Assembly: GCA_046262315.1 (NCBI GenBank)
Contig: JBHEMZ010000089.1
Coordinates: forward strand, 1 to 31,419
From: JACVRM01 sp046262315
GTDB taxonomy: Bacteria > Actinomycetota > Thermoleophilia > Gaiellales > Gaiellaceae
Direction of reading: 5' to 3'
DNA: 31,419 nucleotides
How positions within the stretch are numbered: position 1 is the first letter of the stretch; the number at the start of each line of letters is the position of its first letter. Shown here in pieces: positions 4,920-13,563 of this stretch. The notes under the pieces are model-generated. The model worked only from the letters and a program-made list of their open reading frames with translations, was not told where the DNA came from and ran no database searches. The position numbers and the translations under genes were made by a program.

Positions 4920-7112
4920 CTACGGGAGGATCGTGGTCGCCGCGGTGGCCGTCGGCGGCGAGACCACCTGCACACCCGTGTACGTCGCCTTGTTCACGAT
5001 CGTCGAGTTGAGCGGAGCCCAGCGCGACACGGTTACGCGCAGCTTCAAGGTGCCTCCGATGCCCGCAGGCACCGTCCCGAGGTTCCAGGTCACCTGGCGC
5101 GTCGACGAGTTATACGTGGCGCCGTGCGAGCCGGACACGAACCCGAGTGTCCACGGCAGAGTGTCCGTGACCTTTGAGTTCCCGGCAGAAAACGGGCCTG
5201 CATTCGTGTACGTAAGCGTGTACTCGATCGTCTCCCCGCGACGTGCTGTCGCCGGTCCGGTCTTCGTCAGCGTGACGACCGGATCACGGAAGACCTGCGG
5301 ACAGCCGTTGGTGCACTTGAAGACGTCGAAGCCGCGGACAATGTCACCGGTGTAGATGTGGCCGCGGTACTCCTTGGCGGACCAGGTGTCGGCGCCGAGC
5401 TGAACGTTGTAGCCGAGCGTGTTGCCCCAGGTCGTGTTGCGGCAGCTCGGCGGCGGGTTCACCAACGGGCAGCGGAACTCCGCCTGGCCATCGTTGTCCC
5501 TTGCCGGGCCGGAGAAGTCGATCCACCAGGTGCCCGCGCCGTACCACGCTGTCATCATCTGGTAGTTCGGGAGGCGCGACATGCCCTCGAACTGAGGCGA
5601 GCCGGGCGACATCGAGCCGTTCCCGCCGAGGCGGCCTATGTGCGTCGTGCAGCCGCGCTTGAGCTCGCCGAGGCCGGGAACGTTGTCGATCACGGGTAGA
5701 TCCGAGCTGTTTGGATTGAAGTACGAGCCGAGCAGCTTCGGGTTCGACGGCGTGCCGTTGACGGTCCCGATGGTCGCGAGCGCGTAGAAGTGGATGCCAC
5801 CGCGCAGACCGCCCTTCTCCTCGTTGCAGGAGAGGTTCGAGGTGCCGCCGCCCTTCTCGTCCCAGATCGCCAGCATCTTGCCGTCGACGCTCACGTCGGC
5901 CTGGTGCGACAGCTGCACGGCGGTCTCACCGTTCGGGATGATCGAGATCGTCGGGGCCGTCGTGACGCTCGCGAACGAGCGCTGATTGTTCATGTACTGG
6001 TTGATCGGCGACACGTCCACGATGAACGTCGAGTTCAGCGCCGCCACGTACATCGTGTTGCCGTCGGCGGAGAAGTGGACGTCGTGCGGGCGCCAGAGAT
6101 TGCACGCGGTCGTCGGCGCCTTGTTCGCACAGCCGCTGCCGCCCGGGTTCGGCGGCGAGGGCACCGTCGCCGGGTCGCTGCCGAGCGAGCCTGGCGGCGG
6201 CCGCATCATGATCAGACACTTGAAGGTCCCACTCTCGCTCGTAGCCGGGCCAGGCGGGTCGGTCGTCGGGTTGCAGCGCTCGGCGGGATCGCCCGCCGGT
6301 GCCACTGGCGGCGAGTTCGTCACGCTCGTGTCGGCGCGAGTCGCGTCGATCAGGCGAAAGCGGTGAACGGGATTGCCGCTCCAGATGCCCCGCAGGTCGA
6401 CGATGTCGACGGCCCAGTCCGAGGACGGATTCGAGATGGCGATCCAGCGGCCGCTCGGATGCAGCGTCGAGTTGTGCGCGCCCCCGGGCGGGTTCGGCGC
6501 GCAATCCAGGAGCCGCGGCGTGTACTTCGCCGTGGAGAGGCTCCAGTTCGTGTAGAAGAGGTCGACCCCCTGCCCTGCGTTGGCCGCGTAGCCGGGCGCT
6601 CTGTTGGCCGGATCCTTGAGGCACGTCGAGGCGGTCGAGTCCTCGCCGGAGACGCCGTCGAATGTCGAGGCCGCGATGTTGCCACGCAGCTGGATGTCGT
6701 TCTGCCAGCCCGAGTCGACGTACCCGCCCGCCGACACCGGGTTGTTCGGGATGGTGATATCGAAAATCTGGAAGCCGAAGCCCATCGTGCCGACGAACGC
6801 GTAGTCGTGACGGTGACTGACGCCTCCGCCGTGGTCGTGCCAGCGCGTCTGGAACTCGACGTCCGTTCCGACAGGACCGCAGCGGTTGGCGACCCAGTCG
6901 ATGTTCTTCGCCGCTCGCGGGAGGGAGAAGGGCAGCCCGACGCCTGAGAAAGGCACGCCCACCGGGAGCCCGCCGGTGTTGCACAGCGTCGGCCCCTTGC
7001 GCAGCTCGTCGGTTTTATCGTCCTCGTCCGCAAAGGCAAGGGGAATCGCCGCTACGCCGGCCACGATCGCCATCGTGGCCAGAAACAGGGCCGTACGAAA
7101 GACTCGCCGCAT
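4920..7112 (-). CDS. Large secreted LVIVD-like repeat protein with C-terminal DUF11 domain
   Basis: 730 residues. ATG at 7112 with GGAGGAAGC upstream. Residues 1-28 are a clear signal peptide (RR, hydrophobic run, AFADEDD cleavage region). Residues about 80-600 hold a beta-propeller-like region with LVIVD-type strands (AFVGTMGFGFQIFDITIPNN, WRPHDVHFSADGNTMYVAAL, AVDIVDLRG) and many Cys, probably disulfides. Residues about 630-730 are a DUF11-type Ig-like domain (TLTKTGPATARRGETIEYTL, DTLPWTLGFVSGS). The predicted place is extracellular or cell-wall-associated, exported by Sec. Similar proteins in soil actinobacteria are uncharacterised; binding or structural roles are guesses. It may be followed by no operon partner, as its 3' side faces the 4870-4902 terminator. 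Confidence 0.85.
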   Translation of the reverse strand: MRRVFRTALFLATMAIVAGVAAIPLAFADEDDKTDELRKGPTLCNTGGLPVGVPFSGVGLPFSLPRAAKNIDWVANRCGPVGTDVEFQTRWHDHGGGVSHRHDYAFVGTMGFGFQIFDITIPNNPVSAGGYVDSGWQNDIQLRGNIAASTFDGVSGEDSTASTCLKDPANRAPGYAANAGQGVDLFYTNWSLSTAKYTPRLLDCAPNPPGGAHNSTLHPSGRWIAISNPSSDWAVDIVDLRGIWSGNPVHRFRLIDATRADTSVTNSPPVAPAGDPAERCNPTTDPPGPATSESGTFKCLIMMRPPPGSLGSDPATVPSPPNPGGSGCANKAPTTACNLWRPHDVHFSADGNTMYVAALNSTFIVDVSPINQYMNNQRSFASVTTAPTISIIPNGETAVQLSHQADVSVDGKMLAIWDEKGGGTSNLSCNEEKGGLRGGIHFYALATIGTVNGTPSNPKLLGSYFNPNSSDLPVIDNVPGLGELKRGCTTHIGRLGGNGSMSPGSPQFEGMSRLPNYQMMTAWYGAGTWWIDFSGPARDNDGQAEFRCPLVNPPPSCRNTTWGNTLGYNVQLGADTWSAKEYRGHIYTGDIVRGFDVFKCTNGCPQVFRDPVVTLTKTGPATARRGETIEYTLTYTNAGPFSAGNSKVTDTLPWTLGFVSGSHGATYNSSTRQVTWNLGTVPAGIGGTLKLRVTVSRWAPLNSTIVNKATYTGVQVVSPPTATAATTILP

Positions 7113-7251
7113 GACTGCTTCCTCCTGATCGCTCGGGTAACCGACATCCTTCCCACGATCGGCCTCGGACGAAACCCCACCCGGTGGTGGTAGTTCTAGC
7201 GCGGCCCTGATGTCGAGTGCCAGCCAGGGACGCGGGACATGGAGCGCCGGG

Positions 7252-7923
7252 TCAGCTCGACGGCCGGTCGGTCAGCCCCAAACGCGCGAAGCTGTAGAAG
7301 ACGCAGTACGCGAGTCCGAGGAACGCGGTGAAGACAGCCGTCATACCGGCCGTGCGCGGGTCGGGATCGACCAGCCTGTCGGCGACGCTCCCGAGCAGCG
7401 GGCGAGGCCGCGAGACGATGTCCCAGGAATTCCAGCGCTCGACCCGACCCAGGTAGATGCCGAACGAGGTGAGCCCGAGGACCCCGAACACCCCAAGCCA
7501 CACCCCGATCGGGCCCACGACGCGCCTGGCTATCGACTGCATGAGATAGAGAGACGTGAAGCCGAGCGTCAGCCCGGCCCAAGCGGCCGCGGAAAGGAGT
7601 GCGACGTCGTACCAGACCGGCGCGACAGAAGCGTCGCGCAGAAGCTGGAAATCGGTGACGAGGTAGGGTGCGTTCGGGAAGAAGAGCAGCCACGCCACGC
7701 CGCTCGACACCAGTATTGCCGGGCGCGCGCCACGTCGGGCGGCGTCGTAAACGGCGAGCGCGATCGCAAACGGAACCCAGGCGAGCACGAGGTTCCACAG
7801 CAGGTTGGCGTACATCGTCGAGCCGGTGTATGCGATACGAGCCACCACCATGGCCACGGCGAGCCCGCTCAGCAGCGTCAGCGAGCCCACAATGGCGAGT
7901 CGACGGCGGCTGAGCGTGTCCAC
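7252..7923 (-). CDS. DUF1361 family integral membrane protein
   Basis: 223 residues from GTG 7923; a longer frame exists, but its first 28 residues are not membrane-like and would overlap the promoter of the divergent gene. About six hydrophobic segments are visible, e.g. LAIVGSLTLLSGLAVAMVVA, NLLWNLVLAWVPFAIALAV, AILVSSGVAWLLFFPNAPYL and TAVFTAFLGLAYCVFYSFA. The motif LLFFPNAPYLVTDFQLL is the hallmark of DUF1361. Function unknown. It is divergent from the coiled-coil membrane protein gene at 8021. Confidence 0.85.
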   Translation of the reverse strand: MDTLSRRRLAIVGSLTLLSGLAVAMVVARIAYTGSTMYANLLWNLVLAWVPFAIALAVYDAARRGARPAILVSSGVAWLLFFPNAPYLVTDFQLLRDASVAPVWYDVALLSAAAWAGLTLGFTSLYLMQSIARRVVGPIGVWLGVFGVLGLTSFGIYLGRVERWNSWDIVSRPRPLLGSVADRLVDPDPRTAGMTAVFTAFLGLAYCVFYSFARLGLTDRPSS

Positions 7924-8020
7924 AGACCAAGCGTAGCCCGCGGACGGACTCGTTCCCGCGCCCGTTTGCCTGCTTCCGCGGCCGGGGAGGCTAGAGCGAA
8001 CGGACACGAAGGAGGATCAC

Positions 8021-8419
8021 GTGGACACTTGGCTCATCGTCGTCATCGTCGTCGCCGTAGTGATCATGGCCGCGCTGGCCGCGCGGGCCGCGCTGGCGCG
8101 GCGATCGAAACACACCGCGAAGCTGCGTGAGGAAGCGGTCGAGCACCGCGAGGAGGCTCGGCGGCACGAGCAGGAAGCCCGGGAGCGCGAGCAGGCCGCG
8201 CGCGAGCAGGCTCGCGAAGCAGTCGAGCGCGAGCGCCACGCCGAGCTGGAGCTCGAGAAGGCGCGTGACGCGCGGCAGGAGGCGGCCGGCACGGCGGCTG
8301 AAGAGATCGACCGGGCCGAACGGCAGCGCGTCGTCGCCACCACGCGCCACGAGCAGGCGGACGAGCTGGAGGAGAAGGTCAGGCCGCTCGAGGACGAGCA
8401 GGACGCGGAGCGGCGCTAG
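8021..8419 (+). CDS. Membrane-anchored coiled-coil protein
   Basis: 132 residues from GTG with a good AGGAGG site 5-6 nt upstream. Residues 4-28 (WLIVVIVVAVVIMAALAARA) form one transmembrane helix. The remainder is an uninterrupted, highly charged helix rich in E, R, A and Q (EEARRHEQEAREREQAAREQ) and probably a coiled coil, predicted cytoplasmic. No enzymatic motif. Such proteins are common in soil actinobacteria and annotated as hypothetical; a scaffolding role is only a guess. Its last codons overlap the end of the convergent small gene. Confidence 0.75.
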   Translation: MDTWLIVVIVVAVVIMAALAARAALARRSKHTAKLREEAVEHREEARRHEQEAREREQAAREQAREAVERERHAELELEKARDARQEAAGTAAEEIDRAERQRVVATTRHEQADELEEKVRPLEDEQDAERR

Positions 8420-8619
8420 CGTCCGCCGCGCGCCTGCCGCTGCCGCCAGCGGTGGAGCGTCCTGGACTTGAAGGCGGCTTTGGGCGGCGCTGGCGCCGGC
8501 GGCGAATCGTGCTCCTGCAGCCAGCGGCCCGCCTCGTCGCAGGGGTCGAGGCCGGCGCCCCGCTCACGCTCGCCGCGCTTCCGCGCGCCCTCGCTCGTCA
8601 GCCTGCGCTTCGCGCCCAT
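8416..8619 (-). CDS. Small basic hypothetical protein, 67 aa
   Basis: ATG at 8619 follows a G-rich stretch, 24 nt after the stop of the lipoprotein gene, so the two may be co-transcribed. The sequence has a basic N-terminus, a CDEAGRWLQEHD segment and a basic C-terminus KSRTLHRWRQRQARGGR. The ordered acidic and basic blocks look coding, but no domain is recognisable. It overlaps the 3' end of the convergent coiled-coil gene by 4 nt. Confidence 0.55.
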   Translation of the reverse strand: MGAKRRLTSEGARKRGERERGAGLDPCDEAGRWLQEHDSPPAPAPPKAAFKSRTLHRWRQRQARGGR

Positions 8620-8642
8620 CTCCCCCCGAGGGTAGCCCGGTG

Positions 8643-9242
8643 TCAGTGGTTACGCAGGTCTACGACGAGACGAGGAGGATCGTCGAGCGTCGTCAGCACG
8701 CGGAAGTCGACCGGCTGATCGAGCCCGACGGCCCAGCTCAGCACCGCCTCGAAGTCGCCCGTACGGACGACCTCGCGTACGACCGAGGCGCCCGCGTCGG
8801 CGCCGTCGATGCGGCGCGGCCCGTCGTAGACGAGCTCGCCCTCACCCGTCTCGAGGTCGAAGCCCGACGCGGGCTCGAGCCGCACGAGCAGCGGGCTCCC
8901 GCCCTCGATCTCCACGGGCGCCCCGGAGCCGTCCTCCTTGAGCGGCGGCTCGACGTACTGGACGCGATAGCCGGGCACGTGGTCGCGGAACCGGAACACC
9001 ACGCGGTCGAAGCCCTCGTGGCGGCCGATCGACACGCGCTCCAGCAGCGCTGTCCCCTCTCCTCCGGGTTCGCCCGTCTGCGGCGTCGTCGCGGCTCCGG
9101 CGAGCGTGTCGATCCCATTCGTCGTCGCGGTCGTCGTCGTAGTCGCCGTCGGTTCCGCGGAGGGTCCGTCGTCGTCCGAGCCCCCGCACGCCGCGACGCC
9201 GAGGACGGCGAGGGCAGCCAGGAGGACGAGACGGGCGCGCAC
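8643..9242 (-). CDS. AMIN-like domain lipoprotein
   Basis: 199 residues from GTG 9242. The N-terminus is a type II signal peptide with lipobox LGVAACG (Cys about residue 19), followed by a Thr-rich linker, so it should be lipid-anchored outside the membrane. Residues about 70-199 (RVSIGRHEGFDRVVFRFRD, PGYRVQYVEPP, YDGPRRI, DFRVLTTLDDPPRLVVDLR) fit the AMIN-like beta domain common in actinobacterial lipoproteins and related to cell-wall-targeting AMIN domains. It is divergent from typA, with about 55 nt holding both promoters. Confidence 0.85.
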   Translation of the reverse strand: MRARLVLLAALAVLGVAACGGSDDDGPSAEPTATTTTTATTNGIDTLAGAATTPQTGEPGGEGTALLERVSIGRHEGFDRVVFRFRDHVPGYRVQYVEPPLKEDGSGAPVEIEGGSPLLVRLEPASGFDLETGEGELVYDGPRRIDGADAGASVVREVVRTGDFEAVLSWAVGLDQPVDFRVLTTLDDPPRLVVDLRNH

Positions 9243-9297
9243 GTCACGAGCGTACTGCGTTCGCGGCCCGCGGGCCAGCCGCCGCTACCCTCGACCG

Positions 9298-11139
9298 GTG
9301 CCGCTCCGTTCCGACATCCGCAATGTCGCCATCGTGGCGCACGTCGACCACGGCAAGACGACGCTCGTGGACGCGCTGCTCGTCCAGTCCGGCGCCTTCC
9401 GGTTGAACCAGGACGTGGCCGACCGCATGCTCGACACCGGTGACCTCGAGCGCGAGAAGGGCATCACGATCCTGGCCAAGAACACGGCCGTCCGCTACGG
9501 CGGCACGAAGATCAACATCATCGACACGCCGGGCCATGCCGACTTCGGCGGCGAGGTCGAGCGTGGGCTGACCATGGTGGACGGCGTGCTGCTGCTCGTG
9601 GACGCGAGCGAGGGGCCGCTGCCGCAGACCCGCTTCGTGCTGCGCAAGGCGCTCGAGGCCCGGCTGCCGGTCATCCTGGTCGTCAACAAGGTCGATCGGC
9701 CCGACGCGCGCACGGCCGAGGTGGTGGACGAGGTCTACGGCCTCTTCCTCGACCTCGACGCAGACGAGGGTCAGATCGAGTTCCCGATCGTATACTGCAA
9801 CGCGCGCGCCGGCCTGGCGTCGACGGAACCGGAGCTCGAAGGCGCGGCTGACCTACGGCCGCTGCTCGACCTGATCCTGGAGCGCATCCCCGCGCCTGCG
9901 TACGAGGAGGGGCGCCCGCTGCAGGCGCTCGTAACGAACCTGGACGCCTCGCCCTACGTCGGCCGACTCGCGCTCTGTCGCGTGCACCACGGCACGATCC
10001 ACCGCGGCCAGCAGGTCGCGTGGTGCCGCGCGGGCGGCGAGATCGAGCGGGCGAAAATCACCGAGCTGTACGTGTCCGAGGCACTCGACCGCGTCGAGGC
10101 TGACGAGGCAGGGCCAGGCGAGATCATCGCCGTCGCCGGCCTGGCGGAGGTGCGCATCGGCGAGACGCTCGCGGATCCCGACGATCCGCGCCCGCTTCCG
10201 GCCATCACGATTGACGAGCCCTCGCTCTCGATGACGGTCGGCCTGAACACCTCTCCGCTCTCGGGCCGGGAGGGCAACAAGGTCACAGCGAGCCTGATCG
10301 AGGCGCGGCTGCGGCAGGAGCTGGTCGGCAACGTATCGCTGCGCGTCCTGCCCACCGACCGGCCGGACACATGGGAGGTGCAGGGCCGCGGCGAGCTGCA
10401 GCTCGAGGTGCTCGTCGAGCAGATGCGCCGGGAAGGCTTCGAGCTGACCGTCGGGAAGCCGCGCGTCGTGACCCGCATCGTCAGCGGCGCGGTGCACGAG
10501 CCCGTGGAGCGCGTGTCGGTGGACGTGCCCGAGGAGTACATCGGCATCGTCACCCAGCTCTTCGCCCTCCGTCGAGGGCGCACCGAGGCGCTCGTCAACC
10601 ACGGCACGGGCTGGGTGCGCATGGAGGTGGTCGTGCCGGCGCGCGGGCTGATCGGCTTCCGCACGGAGTTCCTCACCGAGACGCGGGGCACGGGCATCCT
10701 CCACCACGTCTTCAAGGGCTTCGAGCCGTGGCACGGCGAGCTGCGCACGCGGCCGACGGGTGCGCTGGTGGCCGACCGGACGGGCATGACGACCGCGTTC
10801 GCGCTGCTCAGCCTCCAGGAGCGCGGCACGCTCTTCGTCGGCCCGGGCACGGACGTCTACGAGGGCATGATCGTCGGCGAGAACGCGCGCTCGGACGATC
10901 TCGACGTGAACGCCACCAAGGAGAAGAAGCTGACGAACATGCGCTCCTCCACGGCGGACGAGCTCGTGCGGCTGATCCCGCCGCGGGCGCTGCCGCTCGA
11001 CCAGGCGCTCGAGTTCGTGCGCGAGGACGAGTGCGTCGAGGTGACGCCGCTGAGCGTGCGCCCGCGCAAGGTGGAGCTGTCGGGGCAGCGGCGGCAGACG
11101 GCGGCGAGCCGGCGCGCACGAGGGCTGGCGGCCGTCTGA
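9298..11139 (+). CDS. typA: Translational GTPase TypA/BipA
   Basis: 613 residues from GTG at 9298, the family length. G1 AHVDHGKTTLVDALL (about residues 14-28), switch region GITILAKNTAV, G3 DTPGHADFGGEVERG and G4 NKVDRPDA identify an EF-G-like GTPase. The C-terminal half carries the BipA-specific domain (ARGLIGFRTEFLTETRGTG, NVTKEKKLTNMRSS-like region written here as NATKEKKLTNMRSS). It acts on the ribosome in assembly and stress adaptation. The stop codon TGA overlaps the ATG of the greA-like gene (TGATG), implying translational coupling. Confidence 0.97.
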   Translation: MPLRSDIRNVAIVAHVDHGKTTLVDALLVQSGAFRLNQDVADRMLDTGDLEREKGITILAKNTAVRYGGTKINIIDTPGHADFGGEVERGLTMVDGVLLLVDASEGPLPQTRFVLRKALEARLPVILVVNKVDRPDARTAEVVDEVYGLFLDLDADEGQIEFPIVYCNARAGLASTEPELEGAADLRPLLDLILERIPAPAYEEGRPLQALVTNLDASPYVGRLALCRVHHGTIHRGQQVAWCRAGGEIERAKITELYVSEALDRVEADEAGPGEIIAVAGLAEVRIGETLADPDDPRPLPAITIDEPSLSMTVGLNTSPLSGREGNKVTASLIEARLRQELVGNVSLRVLPTDRPDTWEVQGRGELQLEVLVEQMRREGFELTVGKPRVVTRIVSGAVHEPVERVSVDVPEEYIGIVTQLFALRRGRTEALVNHGTGWVRMEVVVPARGLIGFRTEFLTETRGTGILHHVFKGFEPWHGELRTRPTGALVADRTGMTTAFALLSLQERGTLFVGPGTDVYEGMIVGENARSDDLDVNATKEKKLTNMRSSTADELVRLIPPRALPLDQALEFVREDECVEVTPLSVRPRKVELSGQRRQTAASRRARGLAAV

Positions 11140-11588
11140 TGGGCGAGGACATGACGCGCGAGCAGTACGAGCGGCTGGCGGCGGAGGTGGCGGAGCTGGA
11201 GGGCCCGAAACGGGCCGCGATCGTGGAAGCGATCAGCGTGGCGCGCGACTACGGCGACCTGTCGGAGAACTTCGAGTACCACTCGGCGAAGAACGAGCAG
11301 GGCTTGCTCGAGGCGCGGATCCGCACGCTGCGGGCGCGGCTCGACGACGCGCAGGTGGTCGAGGGCGGCAAGGACGGCGTGGTCGCAGTCGGCACGCGGG
11401 TGGTGGTGGAGAACGAGGAGGGGGCACGCATCGAGGTGGAGATCTCGCCGCTCGGCGGTCCCGGAACGGCCTCGCCGCAGTCGCCGCTCGGCGCGGCGGT
11501 GTTGGGGAAGCGAGCAGGCGAGCAGGTCGAGGTCAAGGCACCGCGCGGCCCCTGGAAGGCAACGATCGTCGAGATCATCGCCGGCTGA
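11139..11588 (+). CDS. greA: Transcription elongation factor GreA-like
   Basis: 149 residues; ATG at 11139 shares its A with the typA stop codon. The N-terminal coiled coil is typical (TREQYERLAAEVAELEGPKR, then VARDYGDLSENFEYHSAKNE). The acidic tip residues D and E in the DLSENFEYH loop are those that hold the catalytic metal in RNA polymerase's secondary channel. The C-terminal FKBP-like domain is shorter and more divergent than usual (SPLGAAVLGKRAGEQVEVKA). It rescues backtracked RNA polymerase by stimulating transcript cleavage. Coupling to typA is visible in the TGATG overlap. An alternative in-frame ATG lies at 11151. Confidence 0.92.
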   Translation: MGEDMTREQYERLAAEVAELEGPKRAAIVEAISVARDYGDLSENFEYHSAKNEQGLLEARIRTLRARLDDAQVVEGGKDGVVAVGTRVVVENEEGARIEVEISPLGGPGTASPQSPLGAAVLGKRAGEQVEVKAPRGPWKATIVEIIAG

Positions 11589-11655
11589 GGAACGCTCTCG
11601 CGTCCGAGGCGTGCGGCCCCCGCGCTGAGGCGGAGGCGTCGAGCGTGATCGCCTC

Positions 11656-12864
11656 ATGGTGACAGCCCCAGGCGCGAAAGGGACGTCGCGGATTCGCATC
11701 CTGTTCACCTTCGTCGGCGGTAGCGGCCACTTCGAGCCGCTCGTGCCGATCGCGCGCGCTGCCCAGGACGCGGGCCATGCCGTTGCTTTTGCTGCGGGCG
11801 CTTCGATGGCCACGACCGTCGAGGCCGCGGGCTTCACCGTCTTCGCCGCTGGGGCGGGGCGAGGCGGCACGCCGAAGAGGTCGCCGTTGCGACAACTCGA
11901 CAACGAACGGGAGGAGCGCGACTTCCGCGAACGATTCGCCGGGCACGCAGCGCGCGAACGAGCCACGCGCATAGCCGCGGTGTGCGCCGAGTGGCAGCCC
12001 GACGTCGTCGTGTGCGACGAGACGGACTTCGGCAGTGTGATCGCAGCGGAGCGTCTCGGACTTCCCTCCGCGACCGTGCTCGTCATCGCCGCGGGCTCCT
12101 TCGTGCGCGCCGAGCTGGTCTCCGAGCCGCTGAACGAGCTACGCACCGAGCAGGGTCTGCCACCCGACCCGGAGCTCGCGATGCTCAGCCGCTTCCTCGT
12201 ACTGTCACCGTTCCCGCCGAGCTATCGCGACCCCGCGTTTCCGCCGCCTCCCACGGCACACGCATTCCGTGGGATCACAGCGGCTTCCGCAGCGAACAAC
12301 CTGGTGCCGCCGTGGTCCGTGGCCCTGCACGGCGCACCGACCGTCTACTTCACCCTCGGCACCGTGTTCAACATGGAGTCCGGCGATCTCTTGGTGCGCG
12401 TGCTCGCGGGACTGCGCGAACTGCCCATCAACCTCGTCGTCACGGTGGGGCACCACATCGATCCTGTCGAGCTCGGTCCGCAACCCGCCAGCATCCACAT
12501 CGAGCGCTATGTCCCCCAGTCCGTCGTCCTGCCTCGTTGCGATCTGGTCGTCTCGCACGGCGGATCGGGCAGCGTCATCGGTGCGCTGGCGCACGGCCTG
12601 CCGTTGGTGCTGATCCCGATGGGCGCCGATCAACCGCACAATGCAGCCCGGTGCGCAGAGCTCGGTGTTGCGCGAGTGCTCGATGCGGTAGAGGCCACGC
12701 CGGAAACCGTCCGCGCGGCGGTATCGACCGTGCTAGGCGACCCAACCTATCGGCGGGCCGCCGAACGCATCCGGGATGAAATCGCAACACTGCCGGAACC
12801 GGCTCATGCCGTGAGGCTGCTCGAGCGGCTTGTGGCAGAGAAGCGCCCGCTGCTCTCGGGATGA
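11656..12864 (+). CDS. UGT/MGT-type glycosyltransferase (GT1 family)
   Basis: 402 residues. The N-terminal Rossmann start RILFTFVGGSGHFEPLVPIA (about residues 13-32) contains the GSGH-P acceptor-domain motif of macrolide and UDP-glycosyltransferases. The C-terminal donor domain has YFTLGTVFN and the signature DLVVSHGGSGSVIGALAHG followed by PLVLIPMGADQPHNA, where the HGGSGS and DQ residues bind the nucleotide sugar. It transfers a sugar to a small molecule or glycolipid; the acceptor is unknown and no biosynthetic cluster surrounds it. A separate gene about 70 nt after greA. Confidence 0.9.
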   Translation: MVTAPGAKGTSRIRILFTFVGGSGHFEPLVPIARAAQDAGHAVAFAAGASMATTVEAAGFTVFAAGAGRGGTPKRSPLRQLDNEREERDFRERFAGHAARERATRIAAVCAEWQPDVVVCDETDFGSVIAAERLGLPSATVLVIAAGSFVRAELVSEPLNELRTEQGLPPDPELAMLSRFLVLSPFPPSYRDPAFPPPPTAHAFRGITAASAANNLVPPWSVALHGAPTVYFTLGTVFNMESGDLLVRVLAGLRELPINLVVTVGHHIDPVELGPQPASIHIERYVPQSVVLPRCDLVVSHGGSGSVIGALAHGLPLVLIPMGADQPHNAARCAELGVARVLDAVEATPETVRAAVSTVLGDPTYRRAAERIRDEIATLPEPAHAVRLLERLVAEKRPLLSG

Positions 12865-12870
12865 CGTCGC

Positions 12871-12917
12871 CGCGGAGTCGTACATGGTTCGCTCGCCGTG
12901 CGCGAGCTGACTTCGCG
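12871..12917 (+). repeat. Structured interspersed repeat, partial copy (3' half)
   Basis: Arm CGCGGAGTC (12871-12879), then GTACATGG in place of GTCATGG, inner hairpin GCTCGC-CGT-GCGCGAGC, and arm GACTTCGCG (12909-12917), pairing with one G-U wobble. The 5' hairpins are missing. It starts 7 nt after the stop codon of the glycosyltransferase gene. Confidence 0.5.
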
Positions 12918-13060
12918 CGAACAGTGGCGACGGCGGGAACGGGGCCGCGCAAGATTATCGCGTGCGCGCAGCATCAAGCGAACGGCCCGTCGGGCTGCGG
13001 GCTTGCGGGAATGTGCTTGGAGTCGGGGTTGACCGAGCAGGCGCCTAAAGACGCGAGTGG

Positions 13061-13447
13061 CTACGGCGGATCGCCATCTCGCGGGTCCTCGAAGGCGGCG
13101 ACAATCCCGGCCGCGCCGTCCTTTTCGACGATCAAGAACGTCGGATTGGTTTCGACGACCAGTTCGACCTCGACATTCTGGTGGCCAGGAGCGACGAAGA
13201 ACCTCGTGCCTTCGCTCCGCACGTGCTCGTACTCGCTCAGCGTGAGGTGGAGCCGCTCGACACACCCTGGCGACGAGCACTCGCAGATGAACTCGTAATC
13301 GTCCGGACCGCCGAACTTGATCGCCTGCTGCTCAATCGCCTCGTTCACGGTCCGGAAGAGCACCTCGTTCTGTGCGAGACGTTCTTCGCGGGCGTCGGCC
13401 TCGGCTGGGGTTTCCGTCGCGATGAGACACAATAACCCAGGCCCCAC
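13061..13447 (-). CDS. Hypothetical protein with CxC-x4-C motif
   Basis: Up to 128 residues. The start is uncertain: GTG at 13447 or TTG at 13432, neither with a good ribosome-binding site. The core reads REERLAQNEVLFRTVNEAIE, then YEFICECSSPGCVERLHLTL, SEYEHVRSEGTRFFVAPGH and NPTFLIVEKDGAAG. The compact pattern CECSSPGC could bind zinc or form a disulfide. The helix-plus-sheet layout is one I associate with an uncharacterised family of Thermoleophilia and related actinobacteria. It probably is a soluble cytoplasmic protein. Function unknown. Confidence 0.75.
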   Translation of the reverse strand: MGPGLLCLIATETPAEADAREERLAQNEVLFRTVNEAIEQQAIKFGGPDDYEFICECSSPGCVERLHLTLSEYEHVRSEGTRFFVAPGHQNVEVELVVETNPTFLIVEKDGAAGIVAAFEDPRDGDPP

Positions 13448-13563
13448 CGGGCGTCCGGCTGGGCAATGCGTGCGGCTTCGGCTCGCAGGGCCGCGCCGCG
13501 CGAGTCACGCTTCTGCGTCGGGGCAACGTCCCTCGTAGCTGCGAAATCAGCGGGCTTCGTTGT

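Noticed and set aside
10371..11588. 405-codon frame overlapping typA and joining greA
   Set aside because: The greA part is real, but the upstream part is a shadow of typA; the start at 11139 is used instead.
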